A DNA stretch of 64,000 nt from Microbacterium foliorum (GCF_003367705.1 NZ_CP031425.1:3286001-3350000); one strand, 5' to 3'. Counted from the stretch's first letter, positions 19,587 to 29,170 are shown. The notes: generated from the letters alone by a model not told the origin. Numbers and translations: made by a program.

Positions 19587-20237
19587 ATGAGCGAACCCCG
19601 GCCCCACGACGCGGCTCCCCCGCTTCCCCCACTTCCCCCGCAGCAGGGCCAGACCCCTCCTTCTGCACCCCCGACCGACGCACCGCCGCACACGCAGCAG
19701 AGTCAGCCACCCACACAGCCGGGCCAGCCATACGCGCAGGCGGGGCAGCCGTACGCACAGCCCGGCCAGCCCTACGGCTCGCCCGGTCAGCCGTATGCCC
19801 AACCCGGTCAGCCCTCCGCGCAACCCGGGCAGTCCTACGGCCCACCCGGTCAGCCGTATGCCCAGCCCGGCCAGCCCTACGGCTCGTCCGCAGCATCCGA
19901 GGCACCCTACGGAGGTCCGTCGAGCGACGCCGGCAACCCCCTCGGGCGCCTCGCATTCATCGTGAGCGTGGTCTCGGTCGCGGTGGGCTTGGTCTCCCAG
20001 CTGCTCGCGCCGCTGCTGTACGCCAGCGTCGGTGTCGGGGTGACGAGTGCGGTGCAGGGCGTGCTGAGCTTGCTCGTGTTCGCGGGCGCGGCCACCGGCC
20101 TCGTGCTCGGCATCGTCGCACTGCGGCGACCGGCGCCGCGTCTGCTCGCGGCGATCGCCGTCGGAGTCGCGGCGCACAGCGTCCTCGGCACGGCGGTCGC
20201 GTTCATCGCGAGCCTGTTCTACAGTCTCGGATTCTGA
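19587..20237 (+). CDS. Repeat-rich membrane protein, paralogue 2 (PGQPYAQ repeats)
   Basis: 216 residues. The N-terminal ~110 residues hold about nine PGQPYAQ/PGQPYGS-type heptads rich in Pro, Gln and Tyr. The C-terminal part has about four membrane helices (PLGRLAFIVSVVSVAVGLV and following). ATG 19587 follows CCGGAGA. It is the tandem paralogue of the preceding gene, but its repeats differ completely in sequence and, unlike the GAPHS array, have drifted, so they are older. Ends 10 bp from the convergent glycosyltransferase gene. Confidence 0.82.
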   Translation: MSEPRPHDAAPPLPPLPPQQGQTPPSAPPTDAPPHTQQSQPPTQPGQPYAQAGQPYAQPGQPYGSPGQPYAQPGQPSAQPGQSYGPPGQPYAQPGQPYGSSAASEAPYGGPSSDAGNPLGRLAFIVSVVSVAVGLVSQLLAPLLYASVGVGVTSAVQGVLSLLVFAGAATGLVLGIVALRRPAPRLLAAIAVGVAAHSVLGTAVAFIASLFYSLGF

Positions 20238-20247
20238 CCGGCACCGC

Positions 20248-21489
20248 TCAGCCCGCGAGCACCCGCTCGTAGATCTCGATCATCGCGGCGGTGCGCGACG
20301 ACTGTCGGAACGCCTCCGACACCTCGCGCATCGGCACCGGTGCGGTGCCGGCCGCGATGTCGGACACCGCGCGGCGCAGGGTTTCGGCGAGCGCGGTTCT
20401 GCGCTGATCCTCGGTGCCCGACGCACCGGGCACCGCCCAGAGCCCCCCACCGAGCTCGGCCGCGATGTCAGGATCGCTGATCACCGAGGGGGTGCCGAGC
20501 GTCGCCGCCTCGAACGGCGTCATCCCCTGCGTCTCGAAGCCGATCGAGGTCTGCACCAGCGCATCCGCGGCGGCGATCCGCGCCAGCGTCTCGGGGTAGC
20601 TGAGCTTTCCCGCGAACCGTACGCCGCGCACACCCGACACGATCTTCTCCGCCGCCGCGCGCTGTGCGCCGCCGCCGATGATCTCGAGCTCTGCGTCCAC
20701 GCCCGACTCGACGAAGGCGTGCAGGAACGGCAGCAGGCGCTTCTCGGGGCTCATGCGTCCCAGCCAGACCAGACGGGGGCGTCCGGGTGCGCGCTCAGGC
20801 GGGGCCGCCGCGAGCGTCGCCTCGCGCACCTCGTCGTCGATGCCGTTCCAGACGACATCCACGGGACTGAACACCCCGTGCTCCTCGAGGCGGCGGGCGA
20901 AGTGCGTCGACGGCGCAGTGACCGCAGATGCCCCCCGGGCGATGCCCCGGAGGAACGCCCACCCGTCACTGTCGCGGCCAGAGCTCGTGATGCCGGTGCC
21001 GGATCCGTCGGGAGCGATGCCGGCGACGCGGCGCAATGCACGACGACGCCACAGGTTCAGCACCGCGAGCACGGGTCGATGCAGCGGTGTCACGGCTGCG
21101 ATGCCGACGTCCACGCGGTTGTGCATGGTGTGCACGACCGGGATGCCGTGTCGTGCCGCGTACCGGTGCCCGATGAACGCGCCCCAGAAATCCGCCTGCA
21201 CGTGCACCACATCGACCGGGGGCCGTCGCGTCATCGCCTGATCGAGGACCGTGTCGGTGCGGCGCCCCGGCCAGCTCATCGAGTACTCGCGGTCGGTCGT
21301 GATCGGCACCGACGGAAGATCGATGTTCGCAGGATCGGCGGCGTTCCTCACGCGCGGACCGTGCATCCTCGGCGCGACGACGGTCACCGTGTGCCCCGCG
21401 CGTTCGAGGTGGCGTCGCTGCAGCCGCATCGACACCTGCGCCCCGCCGAGCGAGTCGAGGTGCTGGTCGCCGACGAAGACGATGTGCAT
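20248..21489 (-). CDS. GT4-family glycosyltransferase 2
   Basis: 413 residues. Retaining GT-B fold: N-terminal acceptor lobe from MHIVFVGDQHLDSLGGAQVS, C-terminal nucleotide-sugar lobe with RLVWLGRMSPEKRL (about 250) and the E-x7-E type region GFETQGMTPFEAATLGTPSV (about 330). It probably transfers a hexose or mannose from a nucleotide or lipid donor to a lipid or cell-wall glycan. Start at ATG 21489, 11 nt after the upstream glycosyltransferase stop. The two genes form an operon and likely act on successive steps of one glycan. Confidence 0.88.
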   Translation of the reverse strand: MHIVFVGDQHLDSLGGAQVSMRLQRRHLERAGHTVTVVAPRMHGPRVRNAADPANIDLPSVPITTDREYSMSWPGRRTDTVLDQAMTRRPPVDVVHVQADFWGAFIGHRYAARHGIPVVHTMHNRVDVGIAAVTPLHRPVLAVLNLWRRRALRRVAGIAPDGSGTGITSSGRDSDGWAFLRGIARGASAVTAPSTHFARRLEEHGVFSPVDVVWNGIDDEVREATLAAAPPERAPGRPRLVWLGRMSPEKRLLPFLHAFVESGVDAELEIIGGGAQRAAAEKIVSGVRGVRFAGKLSYPETLARIAAADALVQTSIGFETQGMTPFEAATLGTPSVISDPDIAAELGGGLWAVPGASGTEDQRRTALAETLRRAVSDIAAGTAPVPMREVSEAFRQSSRTAAMIEIYERVLAG

Positions 21490-21500
21490 GGCGCGCCCGA

Positions 21501-22745
21501 TCACTCGGGCAGGGGCTCGTCGCGGTAGAGCGCCTCGAACGTGTCGAGCGTGCGGTTGATGTCGTGGATGATGACGCCGTCGAGCGATGCCTGCTGCATC
21601 CGCTGGTACTCCGTCGCATCGGCGGTCAGCACGTCCGTCAGTCGCGCCGCGAGGGCGTCGGAGTCGCCGGGCTCGAAGAGGTAGCCGTTCTCGCCGTCGT
21701 GCACCAGATGCGGCAGCGCCACGGCATCCGCGGCGACGATCGGCAACGCCGAAGCCATGGCCTCCATCGTCGCGATCGACTGCAGCTCGGCGATCGAGGC
21801 GATCGTGAACACCGAGGCGCGCGACAGCAGGGCGCGGAGCTCCTCGTCGCTCGTGCGCCCGTGGAAGGTCACCCGGTCGGCGAGGCCGAGCTGCACGGTC
21901 AGGTTCTCGAGCTGCTTGCGCTGGTCTCCGCCGCCGACGATGTCGAAGGTCGCGTCCAGTGCGGGGTCGAGCTTGGTGATCGCCTCGAGGATCACCTCGA
22001 CCTGCTTCTCGGCGGTCAGACGGCCGACGAAGATGATCCGGTTCTTGTCGCGAGGGCCGATCACGGGCGTGTACTGCGCGCGGTCGATGCCGCAGCTCAC
22101 CGGGATCACGTTCTCGACAGCGACGGTCCGCTCGAGGAAGTCGGCGGCGCGACGAGTCGGCGTGGTGATGGCGCGCGTCAGGGCGAAGGTCCGCTTCGCG
22201 TCGCCCCATGCCCACCGCAGCACGAGGTCGTCGACCCACTTCGGCATGGTGGTGTGGTCGAGGATGTTCTCGGCCATCACGTGGTTCGTCGCGATGACGG
22301 GGATGCCGCGTTCGTGGGCGATGCGCGCGAGACCGCGGCCGATCACGATGTGCGACTGGATGTGCACGACATCGGGCTGGACGCTGTCCATGATCTTGCG
22401 GGCGTAGTGCTTCACGCGCCACGGCCAGACGAAGCGCAGCCAGTCGTGCGGTGCCCAGCGCACCGACGGCAGCCGGTGCAGGGTCATCGGCTCGCCTTCG
22501 ATGACCTCGGTACGCGCGGGCGTGCGACGGTAGACGAGGTTGGGGGCGACGACGTGGACGTCTTCACCGCGCTGCACGAGACCGGCCGCGAGACGTTCGG
22601 CGAATCGTGCGGCGCCGTTGATGTCGGGGGCGAAGGTGTCGCATCCGATGAGGATGCGCAGTGGCCGCGACCCGGACACGGACACGGACACGGCGTCGGG
22701 GGCGGCGTCGGGGGAACCCGTCGGATCGGAGGGAGAGGAAGACAT
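21501..22745 (-). CDS. GT4-family glycosyltransferase 1
   Basis: 414 residues. N-terminal ~28 residues are disordered (GAC-rich DNA encoding Val-Ser repeats). The GT-B domains begin at LRILIGCDTFAPDINGAARF and carry NRIIFVGRLTAEKQVEVILE (about 235) and LQSIATMEAMASALPIVAAD (about 320). Resembles the mannosyl/glucosyl-diacylglycerol and PimB-like branch of GT4, and may act in glycolipid synthesis; this is family-level inference. First gene of the two-gene unit; divergent from the 196-residue hypothetical. Confidence 0.88.
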   Translation of the reverse strand: MSSSPSDPTGSPDAAPDAVSVSVSGSRPLRILIGCDTFAPDINGAARFAERLAAGLVQRGEDVHVVAPNLVYRRTPARTEVIEGEPMTLHRLPSVRWAPHDWLRFVWPWRVKHYARKIMDSVQPDVVHIQSHIVIGRGLARIAHERGIPVIATNHVMAENILDHTTMPKWVDDLVLRWAWGDAKRTFALTRAITTPTRRAADFLERTVAVENVIPVSCGIDRAQYTPVIGPRDKNRIIFVGRLTAEKQVEVILEAITKLDPALDATFDIVGGGDQRKQLENLTVQLGLADRVTFHGRTSDEELRALLSRASVFTIASIAELQSIATMEAMASALPIVAADAVALPHLVHDGENGYLFEPGDSDALAARLTDVLTADATEYQRMQQASLDGVIIHDINRTLDTFEALYRDEPLPE

Positions 22746-22853
22746 TCTGCCTTACGGTACGGCGGCCAGGGAGCCCCTTCGGGCGCTCGCCACTCTACCT
22801 GAGGGGCCTGGGCGGACCGCCGAGGCGTACCGGCATCCCTCAGCCTCACCCTC

Positions 22854-22865
22854 TAGCGTGGGGTC
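22854..22865 (+). promoter_or_regulatory. Leaderless promoter of the 196-residue hypothetical
   Basis: -10 box TAGCGT (22854-22859) and 6 nt to ATG 22866. Confidence 0.55.
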
Positions 22866-23456
22866 ATGCGACTGACTGCCGACGCCGACTCCCGGCTGTG
22901 GATCCCCGTCACGGACTCGCTCGGCTGGCGAGGCCGTCGGCACCGCAAGGCCGCGATCCGCATGCTGCTCGGGCAGGCGAACGCGGCACTCGGGGTCACC
23001 GAACGCCCCGGTTCGCGTCTCGGCGCCTGGGCGATGAGCCAGGCGGCTCCGCTGCTGATGCGTCGTGCGGCCGGCCGCGTGCTGGTGTGGACATGGAAGG
23101 CCGACCCTGAGCTCGTCGTCGCGATGGCGACGGTGCAGACTCTGACGCCGGAGGTGCGCATCGCTCGTGCGTCGATGCCGATGGACTACGACGACACCGT
23201 CTCGTTCTCGAACCGATGGCTGGGGGTGGGCGAGAAGCTCGTGGTGCCGATGCCGCCGTCGCCGGCGACTCCCCCGTTCGTGACGTACACGTGGGAGACG
23301 GCGACGCACCTGGTGACGCTGACGGCGGTGTGCAGCGACCGCGAGCGCTTCGGGACCCTCGACGGCGCCCTCGACGAGCTGGCGGGCAGCATCCGCGTGG
23401 CCGATGAGCTGACCGGGGGCGAGTCGCCCGACGTCCTGCGGCTCGGGCCGGCCTGA
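22866..23456 (+). CDS. Conserved hypothetical soluble protein
   Basis: 196 residues, no signal peptide or membrane helix. Recognisable stretches are WRGRRHRKAAIRMLLGQANA and RVLVWTWKADPELVVAMAT; I cannot assign a domain. The start at the leaderless promoter is convincing. Divergent from the two glycosyltransferases. A 24-bp tandem repeat follows its stop. Confidence 0.7.
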   Translation: MRLTADADSRLWIPVTDSLGWRGRRHRKAAIRMLLGQANAALGVTERPGSRLGAWAMSQAAPLLMRRAAGRVLVWTWKADPELVVAMATVQTLTPEVRIARASMPMDYDDTVSFSNRWLGVGEKLVVPMPPSPATPPFVTYTWETATHLVTLTAVCSDRERFGTLDGALDELAGSIRVADELTGGESPDVLRLGPA

Positions 23457-23478
23457 GCGCGGTCGATCCCGGCCTGAG

Positions 23479-23570
23479 CGCGTGAACGTGCCCGATCCCG
23501 GTCGCGTGAACGTGCACGATCCCGGTCGCGTGAACGTGCACGATCCCGGTCGCGTGAACGTGCCCGGCCC
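23479..23570. repeat. 24-bp minisatellite, about four copies
   Basis: Unit GTCGCGTGAACGTGCACGATCCCG with small variations fills the 127-bp convergent gap between the hypothetical and the DUF222/HNH gene. The central two copies are identical. Confidence 0.85.
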
Positions 23571-23583
23571 CCGTCGGTCGCAC

Positions 23584-25230
23584 TCAGACCCGTAGCAGGG
23601 CGCCGCGAACACGCGCCTTCCTCGGCAGACTGAGTCGTGGGGTGCGCCAGCGTTGTGCGGGATCCCACCACGCAGGTCCCTGCACCTGCGGGCGACCGTC
23701 TTTCATGCGGATCTCCCAGCCCGAGGCACCCAGGCTTCGGTGATGCCACCAGCACAACGGCACACCGTTGTCCGTATGCGTGGGCCCACCCCGGGCATGC
23801 TCGATCACGTGATGGATCTCGCACCATGACGCCGGAACGTGGCATCCCGGGATCAGACACTCCCTGTCGCGGGCGACGATCGCCCGTCGTTGATGAACCG
23901 TGAACACGCGATCCGTGGTCGTGAGGCCGATGATGCGCCCCTCGTCCATCAACACCCGTTGGATCGCTCCGGTGCAGCCGGCCTGCGCGGCGATGGAGAT
24001 CGGGACGTGGGCGCCGGATCCCGGGATCGTCGCCCATCCGCCGTTATCGGCCGCTGCCGACGCGGTGTTCCCGAACTCGGCGCCTTCGCCCTGACCAGCG
24101 TGTGAGGCGAGGTCTGTGGCATCGACGGTGACGACCAGAACCGGCGACGATCCGCCGAGGGTGGGCATGTCATTGTGGCGGGCAGCGATCGCGATGACCA
24201 TCGCCACCGCGTCGTGGCGTTTCTGCGCGGCAGTGCGACCGTCGATCACGCACCGCGGATCCGAATTGAACGGGTCCTCGCCGCCTGCACGTGCACCTGC
24301 ACCCACGTCTGCGCCTGCGCCCGCGCCCGCGCCTGCGCCTGCGTCAGCGCCCGACTCCGCGTCCGCCCCAGCGTCGTCACCCGCGTCTACGACAGAGCCG
24401 TCGCTGGGCGCGAAGTGCACGCCGGGCATCGGGGGCCCGTCGCCTTTGGGGTTGAGGATCGCGTCCATGATGAGCTGGAACTGCGCCGCCACGTCCGGGG
24501 TCAGATACCCGCGAATCGCGTGCACGCCGTCATGCAGCCGACCGATCGTGATTCCGCGACGACGACACGCCTCCTCGTCTTTCGGCTCCTCCCCATCCGG
24601 ATCGAACATCGAGGCGAGGTCCTCCGCGAGCGCCTTCAGATCCTGCGCCGTCGGCGACGGACCAGGCTCATCCGCACCCGGATCATCCGCACCAGGCTCA
24701 TCCGCACCCGGATCGTCATCATCGGCGTCGATCTCGAGACCGTGCCCGCGCGCGCACCCCGCCAACGCGACGTCCGCCGCCAATCGCTGATCGATCGTGA
24801 GCCGATCCCACACTTTCTCGATCGGCCCCGTCGCCGCAAGGAACCCGCCCACCCCGACCACCCCGTCGAGCAACGCGAGCCGCATCTCCGACCAGCGCGC
24901 AGGCATCCTCTCGCCTGCCAGACTCTCCGGACGCCGCACCAGATCGACGGCCCTGTCGACCCGGCTGGCGCCCCGCACATCGACCAGGAGCGTCCGCTGC
25001 AGCAGCTCGTTGAGCCCCCGACAGCCCGCCGAGTGCGGGAAGTCCCCCAGATCGGCCGTTGCGACGGTCTCGACGATCACCGCCTCGGCCCGCCGGAACA
25101 CCGCCCCCGCACCCTGCAGAACAGCCACCCGCTGCGCGTCGGTCAGCGCCGCCAGCGCATCGTCGGACAGCACCGTATCGAGGTCGGCGATGACCCGATC
25201 CAGAAGCTCCTTGGTGCTGTCCATACCCAT
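23584..25230 (-). CDS. DUF222 / HNH-endonuclease domain protein
   Basis: 548 residues. The N-terminal DUF222 domain (about 1-300) precedes a C-terminal HNH motif (about 440-515) with RDRECLIPGCHVPASWCEIHH, ARGGPTHTDNGVPLCWWHH and the zinc-type Cys pairs. This family is highly multiplied in actinobacteria and often treated as mobile or intron-like; the biological role is unknown. Two acidic repeat insertions stand out: GADEPGADDPGADEPG near 180 and an Ala/Gly/Asp run near 300, both coded by expanding short repeats. Start 25230, with an in-frame ATG at 25224 as alternative. Confidence 0.88.
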   Translation of the reverse strand: MGMDSTKELLDRVIADLDTVLSDDALAALTDAQRVAVLQGAGAVFRRAEAVIVETVATADLGDFPHSAGCRGLNELLQRTLLVDVRGASRVDRAVDLVRRPESLAGERMPARWSEMRLALLDGVVGVGGFLAATGPIEKVWDRLTIDQRLAADVALAGCARGHGLEIDADDDDPGADEPGADDPGADEPGPSPTAQDLKALAEDLASMFDPDGEEPKDEEACRRRGITIGRLHDGVHAIRGYLTPDVAAQFQLIMDAILNPKGDGPPMPGVHFAPSDGSVVDAGDDAGADAESGADAGAGAGAGAGADVGAGARAGGEDPFNSDPRCVIDGRTAAQKRHDAVAMVIAIAARHNDMPTLGGSSPVLVVTVDATDLASHAGQGEGAEFGNTASAAADNGGWATIPGSGAHVPISIAAQAGCTGAIQRVLMDEGRIIGLTTTDRVFTVHQRRAIVARDRECLIPGCHVPASWCEIHHVIEHARGGPTHTDNGVPLCWWHHRSLGASGWEIRMKDGRPQVQGPAWWDPAQRWRTPRLSLPRKARVRGALLRV

Positions 25231-25551
25231 GAGTCAACCCGGGACCACCGACATTCGAGGCCCGCGAACGCTCTCATTTAGCCCAGATCAGATGCGTATT
25301 CCAATGTCCCGGAATGGCACGACACGGGCCCTGCGGCGGTCGCCGCGACCCAGCCGGGACCCAGCACCCAAGACCAGCACCAGCACCAGCACCAGCACCA
25401 GCACCAGCGCTCAAACCAGGACTCAGGACTCAGGACTCAGGACTCAGACCCCAGGGCTCAGGACTCCGGCCCCCACGACGCAAAACTCAGCCCCACCCCA
25501 CCCCACGACGCAAAGCCCAGAACCCAACACCCAGCACTCAGACCCCAGGAC
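25231..25551. repeat. Low-complexity intergenic region with 6- and 7-bp repeats
   Basis: About 320 bp without a credible gene. It contains CCAGCA/CAGCAC repeated about six times (25374-25408), AGGACTC repeated four times (25418-25446), and further degenerate CCCAGGACTCAG and CCCACGACGCAAA units. Base composition is C/A-rich on the plus strand, with less G than the flanks. It separates two minus-strand genes. Confidence 0.7.
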
Positions 25552-25962
25552 TCAGTCCAGCCCGCGCTCCGCGAGCCACTGCTTCGCGACGAGCACAGGC
25601 GCGCGCACGAGCCACGCATCCGCGATGATCTCGGCGAGCCGGTCCTTCTCGACGATGTCGAGCTGCACGAGCAGCCCCGGGTATCCGTCGAAATGCGGAA
25701 TGGAGAACAGACCGTCGGGCTCGGCGGCGAGCAGCGCGGCCTTCTCTTCGAGGCTCCCCACCCGCACCCCGAGCACCGGGCCCTCGGGCCACTCGAGTCC
25801 GAGGTCGGCGAGCTGGCGGAGATCGACCTTGCTGGGACCGCGGATCCACGCGATCTGGCCGCTCGGCAGGCGCCATGACGGCTCTCCCGTGTGACCGCCG
25901 ACGCGTTCGGTCACACCCGGGAGCGCGAGGGCGATCTCGCGCACATCGTCGAGGGTGACCAT
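25552..25962 (-). CDS. MmcQ/YjbR-family protein
   Basis: 136 residues. Typical YjbR fold: VTLDDVREIALALPGVTERV at the N-terminus, EPSWRLPSGQIAWIRG, and a C-terminal IADAWLVRAPVLVAKQWLAE helix. The double-wing CyaY-like fold has been suggested to bind DNA, but no function is established. Start at ATG 25962 (GGGAGG upstream), the usual N-terminus for the family. Precedes, on the same strand, only the repeat-rich gap and the DUF222 gene. Confidence 0.85.
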   Translation of the reverse strand: MVTLDDVREIALALPGVTERVGGHTGEPSWRLPSGQIAWIRGPSKVDLRQLADLGLEWPEGPVLGVRVGSLEEKAALLAAEPDGLFSIPHFDGYPGLLVQLDIVEKDRLAEIIADAWLVRAPVLVAKQWLAERGLD

Positions 25963-26037
25963 TCGCCTATCGTCCTCCCGCACAGCGGCGACCACAATGG
26001 CCCGCGTCGACAGTTCGCGATGCGGCAGAGCGCGGGC

Positions 26038-29031
26038 TCAGCGCACGATGCGCAGCGTCCGCACCTCGAACGGCCGCAGGCGCAGCTCTCCGCCGACGCG
26101 CGCATCGTCGAGCGCGTCTTCGATCAACGACACCTCGCGGATCTCCCGGTGCTCGAAGTCGGCAGACAGCGAGCCCGCCGCGCGCCGACCGAGCGCCTCG
26201 TACAGTCGCACGATCACGTCGCCCGAGCCGTCGTCGGCGAGCTTCACGCCCGAGACGACGATGCCCTGGCCCTGCACCGAGATCAGCGGCTCGACCTCGT
26301 GCGCACCGCGTACGATCGCCGCCGGGCTGTTCATCGTGATGCCCTCGGCGGTCGCGATCTCGGCATCCGCGCCGATCACGAAGCCGATCTCGATCTCGTG
26401 CGGTCCGTGATCGGTGTCGGGGTCGGGGAAGCGCGGTGCGCGAAGCAGCGAGAGACGCACGGTGGTCGTCACCGCGTCGTCGGACACCTCGCGCGAGGTG
26501 TCGTAGCCGTAGATCGAGTCGTTCACGAGGGCGACGCCGAAGTCCTGCTCGCGCACCAGCACGAACCGGTGCATCGAGGTCTCGAACTTCGCCGCCTCCC
26601 AGCTGGTGTTCGTGTGCGTGACCCGCGACTGGTACCCGAACTGCGTCTCGGCCTCGGTGTGCGTGGCCTGGATGTCGAGCGGGAACGCGAGCTTGAGCAG
26701 CTTCTCGGTCTCGTGCCAGTCGATCACGTTGCGCAGCACCACCGTGCGCGAGCCCGGGGCGAGGATGATCGTCTGCTCGACGGTCGACTCCGAGAAGGCG
26801 CGCGTGACGACGACGGTGGCGACGCCGTCGATGACGGATGCCGTGATCGACGCGACCCCGGTGAGGTCGTCGACGCTGTTGCGGTAGTACTTGTCGATGT
26901 CCCACGCATCCCACATGTTCGGGAAGTCCTGGTGCAGCTGGAACAGGTTCGCCGCGCGCCCGTCCGCCACGGCCTCGCACCCCGAAGCCTTGTCGACGGC
27001 CGAGACGATGAGGCCCTCGGCGGAGATCAGCACGGAGACCAGGTCGTTCTCGAGGCGCCAGCCGTCGCCCTCCTCGGCGAGCGCGACATCGGGCTCGGAG
27101 CGGGCCTCGAGGAACGCGGCGCCGAGCGCCCGGCCCTCTCCGACGGAGCTCGGCACGAACCGCAGCTCGCGGTCTCCGTCTCCGGCGAGCGAGCGACGGG
27201 CGGAGCCGGCGATCGTCTGCGCCTCGTCGATCACCCGGGACAGCACCTCGGAGGCCTCGCGATGCACCCACGCGATGGAGGTGCCGGGAAGGATGTCGTG
27301 GAACTCGTGCAGCAGCACGGTCTCCCACAGGCGGTCGATCTGCGCGGTCGGATACTCGGCACCGGTGCGCACGGCATCGGTCGCCGCCCACAGCTCGGCC
27401 TCGACCAGCGCCTGCTCCGCCCAGCGATGCAGGGCCTTGGTGGCGTGCTGGCTGGTGAGGGTTCCACGATGCAGCTCGAGATACAGCTCGCCGACCCACA
27501 CCGCGGGGTTCGGGATCTCGGCACGCGCGGCCTCGAAGAAGGTGTCGGGGTGCTCCCACACGACCTGCGCACTGCCCTCGAGGTTCTGCAGGCGCTGCGC
27601 CTTTCCGGTCATCTCGCGCGTCGTGCCCCCGCCTCCGTCGCCCCAGCCGACCGGCGCGATCGACCGTGACGACACCCGGTTCTCCTTGAACTGGCGGGAG
27701 GCCTTGGCGACCTCCATGCCGCTCAGCTGCGAGTTGTAGGTGTCCATCGACGGGAAGTGCGTGAACACCTGCGAGCCGTCGATGCCCTCCCAGAGGAAGC
27801 TGTGGTGGGGGAAGACGTTCTGCTGGTTCCACGAGATCTTCTGCGTGAAGAACCACTCGAATCCGGCACGACGCATCAGCTGCGGCAGTGCGGGCGAGTA
27901 GCCGAAGCTGTCAGGCAGCCAGACGCCCTTGGAGCGGATGCCGAACTCGCGCTCGAAGAAGCGCTGACCGTACGAGAACTGCCGCACGAGAGATTCTCCC
28001 GAGGGCATCACGGTGTCGGATTCGACCCACATGCCACCCAGGGGCAGAAAACGCCCCTCGGCCACGGCGGCCTTGACGCGCGCGTAGACCTCGGGCCGGT
28101 GCTCCTTGAGCCACGCGTACTGCTGCGCGCTGGACATGCCGTAGAGGAACTCCGGCTGCTCCTCGATCAGGGTCGTCATCGACGAGGTCGTGCGTGCGAC
28201 CTTGCGGATCGTCTCGCGCACCGGCCACAGCCACGCGGAGTCGATGTGGGCGTGGCCGACGGTGGAGATGCGGTGCGCGCTCGCCTCGGCCGGTGCCGCG
28301 AGGGCGGGGGCGAGACGGGCCCTGGCGTCGGATGCGGTCTCGACGATGCGCTGCAGATCGAGCACGTCGAGCGCGTCATCCATCGCCTGCAGGATGCGCA
28401 TGCGCCGCGGCGACGTCGCGGGCAGCTCGGCCTGCAGCTCGAACAGCACCTCGAGATCGAGCGACAGCTCGAACACCTCGGTCTCGAAGACGGCGAGGTC
28501 GAGGCGTCGCAGTCGGTACAGCGGCTGCGGCGAGGAGGTGCGGATGTCGCCCTCCTGCGTCGGCAGGAAGGGGTGGTAGTCGAGGAGCACGGGGTTCGCG
28601 GCCGCCTCCAGGTACAGCTCGACGGGCTCGTCGCCGTGCGCGGTCTGCGCGATGGGGATCCACTGATTGCGCGGGTTGATGCTCTTCACCGGCGACCCGT
28701 CGGGGCGATAGGCGAGTGCCTCGCACTGGAAGCCCGGCATGTTGATGTCGAACCCGAGGTCGATCACGGCCTCGACCCGGCGGCCGGCCCATTCCGCGGG
28801 CACCTGCCCCGAGATCCGGAACCAGGTGGTCGACCAGGCCGGTCCCCACATGCTCGGCACCGATGTCTCGGTGTACTCGAGCGCGAGCCCGTCGGCGGGG
28901 CTGATCGGTTCGCCGGGCAGCTCGACGCTCTCGACCGTGAGAGGCACGGAGGCGGAGTGGACGGCCGGGCGGATGCGCTCCGCGAGGACGCGCGAGACGC
29001 GACCGACGGTGAGCGAGGTGTCGTCATGCAT
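26038..29031 (-). CDS. GH38 alpha-mannosidase
   Basis: 997 residues. Removes alpha-linked mannose from oligosaccharides in the cytoplasm (no signal peptide). Zinc-binding HIDSAWLWP at about 258 and the nucleophile motif WLPDSFGYSP (Asp about 373) are both present, followed by QKISWNQQNVFPHHSF and the C-terminal beta-sandwich domains usual for GH38. Transcribed away from a LacI gene across a 166-bp region with two operator-like sites. Part of a locus with GH92, a GH5-type glycosidase and a sugar importer. Start ATG 29031; a TAGCAT -10 box is visible at 29102-29107 on the minus strand. Confidence 0.93.
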   Translation of the reverse strand: MHDDTSLTVGRVSRVLAERIRPAVHSASVPLTVESVELPGEPISPADGLALEYTETSVPSMWGPAWSTTWFRISGQVPAEWAGRRVEAVIDLGFDINMPGFQCEALAYRPDGSPVKSINPRNQWIPIAQTAHGDEPVELYLEAAANPVLLDYHPFLPTQEGDIRTSSPQPLYRLRRLDLAVFETEVFELSLDLEVLFELQAELPATSPRRMRILQAMDDALDVLDLQRIVETASDARARLAPALAAPAEASAHRISTVGHAHIDSAWLWPVRETIRKVARTTSSMTTLIEEQPEFLYGMSSAQQYAWLKEHRPEVYARVKAAVAEGRFLPLGGMWVESDTVMPSGESLVRQFSYGQRFFEREFGIRSKGVWLPDSFGYSPALPQLMRRAGFEWFFTQKISWNQQNVFPHHSFLWEGIDGSQVFTHFPSMDTYNSQLSGMEVAKASRQFKENRVSSRSIAPVGWGDGGGGTTREMTGKAQRLQNLEGSAQVVWEHPDTFFEAARAEIPNPAVWVGELYLELHRGTLTSQHATKALHRWAEQALVEAELWAATDAVRTGAEYPTAQIDRLWETVLLHEFHDILPGTSIAWVHREASEVLSRVIDEAQTIAGSARRSLAGDGDRELRFVPSSVGEGRALGAAFLEARSEPDVALAEEGDGWRLENDLVSVLISAEGLIVSAVDKASGCEAVADGRAANLFQLHQDFPNMWDAWDIDKYYRNSVDDLTGVASITASVIDGVATVVVTRAFSESTVEQTIILAPGSRTVVLRNVIDWHETEKLLKLAFPLDIQATHTEAETQFGYQSRVTHTNTSWEAAKFETSMHRFVLVREQDFGVALVNDSIYGYDTSREVSDDAVTTTVRLSLLRAPRFPDPDTDHGPHEIEIGFVIGADAEIATAEGITMNSPAAIVRGAHEVEPLISVQGQGIVVSGVKLADDGSGDVIVRLYEALGRRAAGSLSADFEHREIREVSLIEDALDDARVGGELRLRPFEVRTLRIVR

Positions 29032-29116
29032 GGTGGGTGTTCTCCGGGCTCGACGGTGAGTGGGGGCTCGATGCGCGCCCGATCAGAGGCGGCTGCCGAC
29101 CATGCTATCCGATTTA

Positions 29117-29130
29117 CTAAAACGATCTAG
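29117..29130. promoter_or_regulatory. Mannoside LacI operator candidate 1 (GH38 promoter)
   Basis: CTAAAACGATCTAG, imperfect palindrome fitting CTmAAnCGnTnnAG shared by four sites in this locus. It overlaps the expected -35 region of the GH38 promoter (-10 TAGCAT at 29107-29102). Confidence 0.55.
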
Positions 29131-29170
29131 TGCGGATCGGTCCGAGCATCCGTCAGCGCCTTCGTGGCGG

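Noticed and set aside
23479..23570. Possible CRISPR or attachment-site repeat
   Set aside because: Direct head-to-tail 24-bp minisatellite without spacers, integrase or tRNA nearby.
23584..25230. DUF222/HNH gene as a mobile element or homing endonuclease
   Set aside because: No inverted ends, target duplication or host-gene interruption could be seen, so it is listed as a normal gene.
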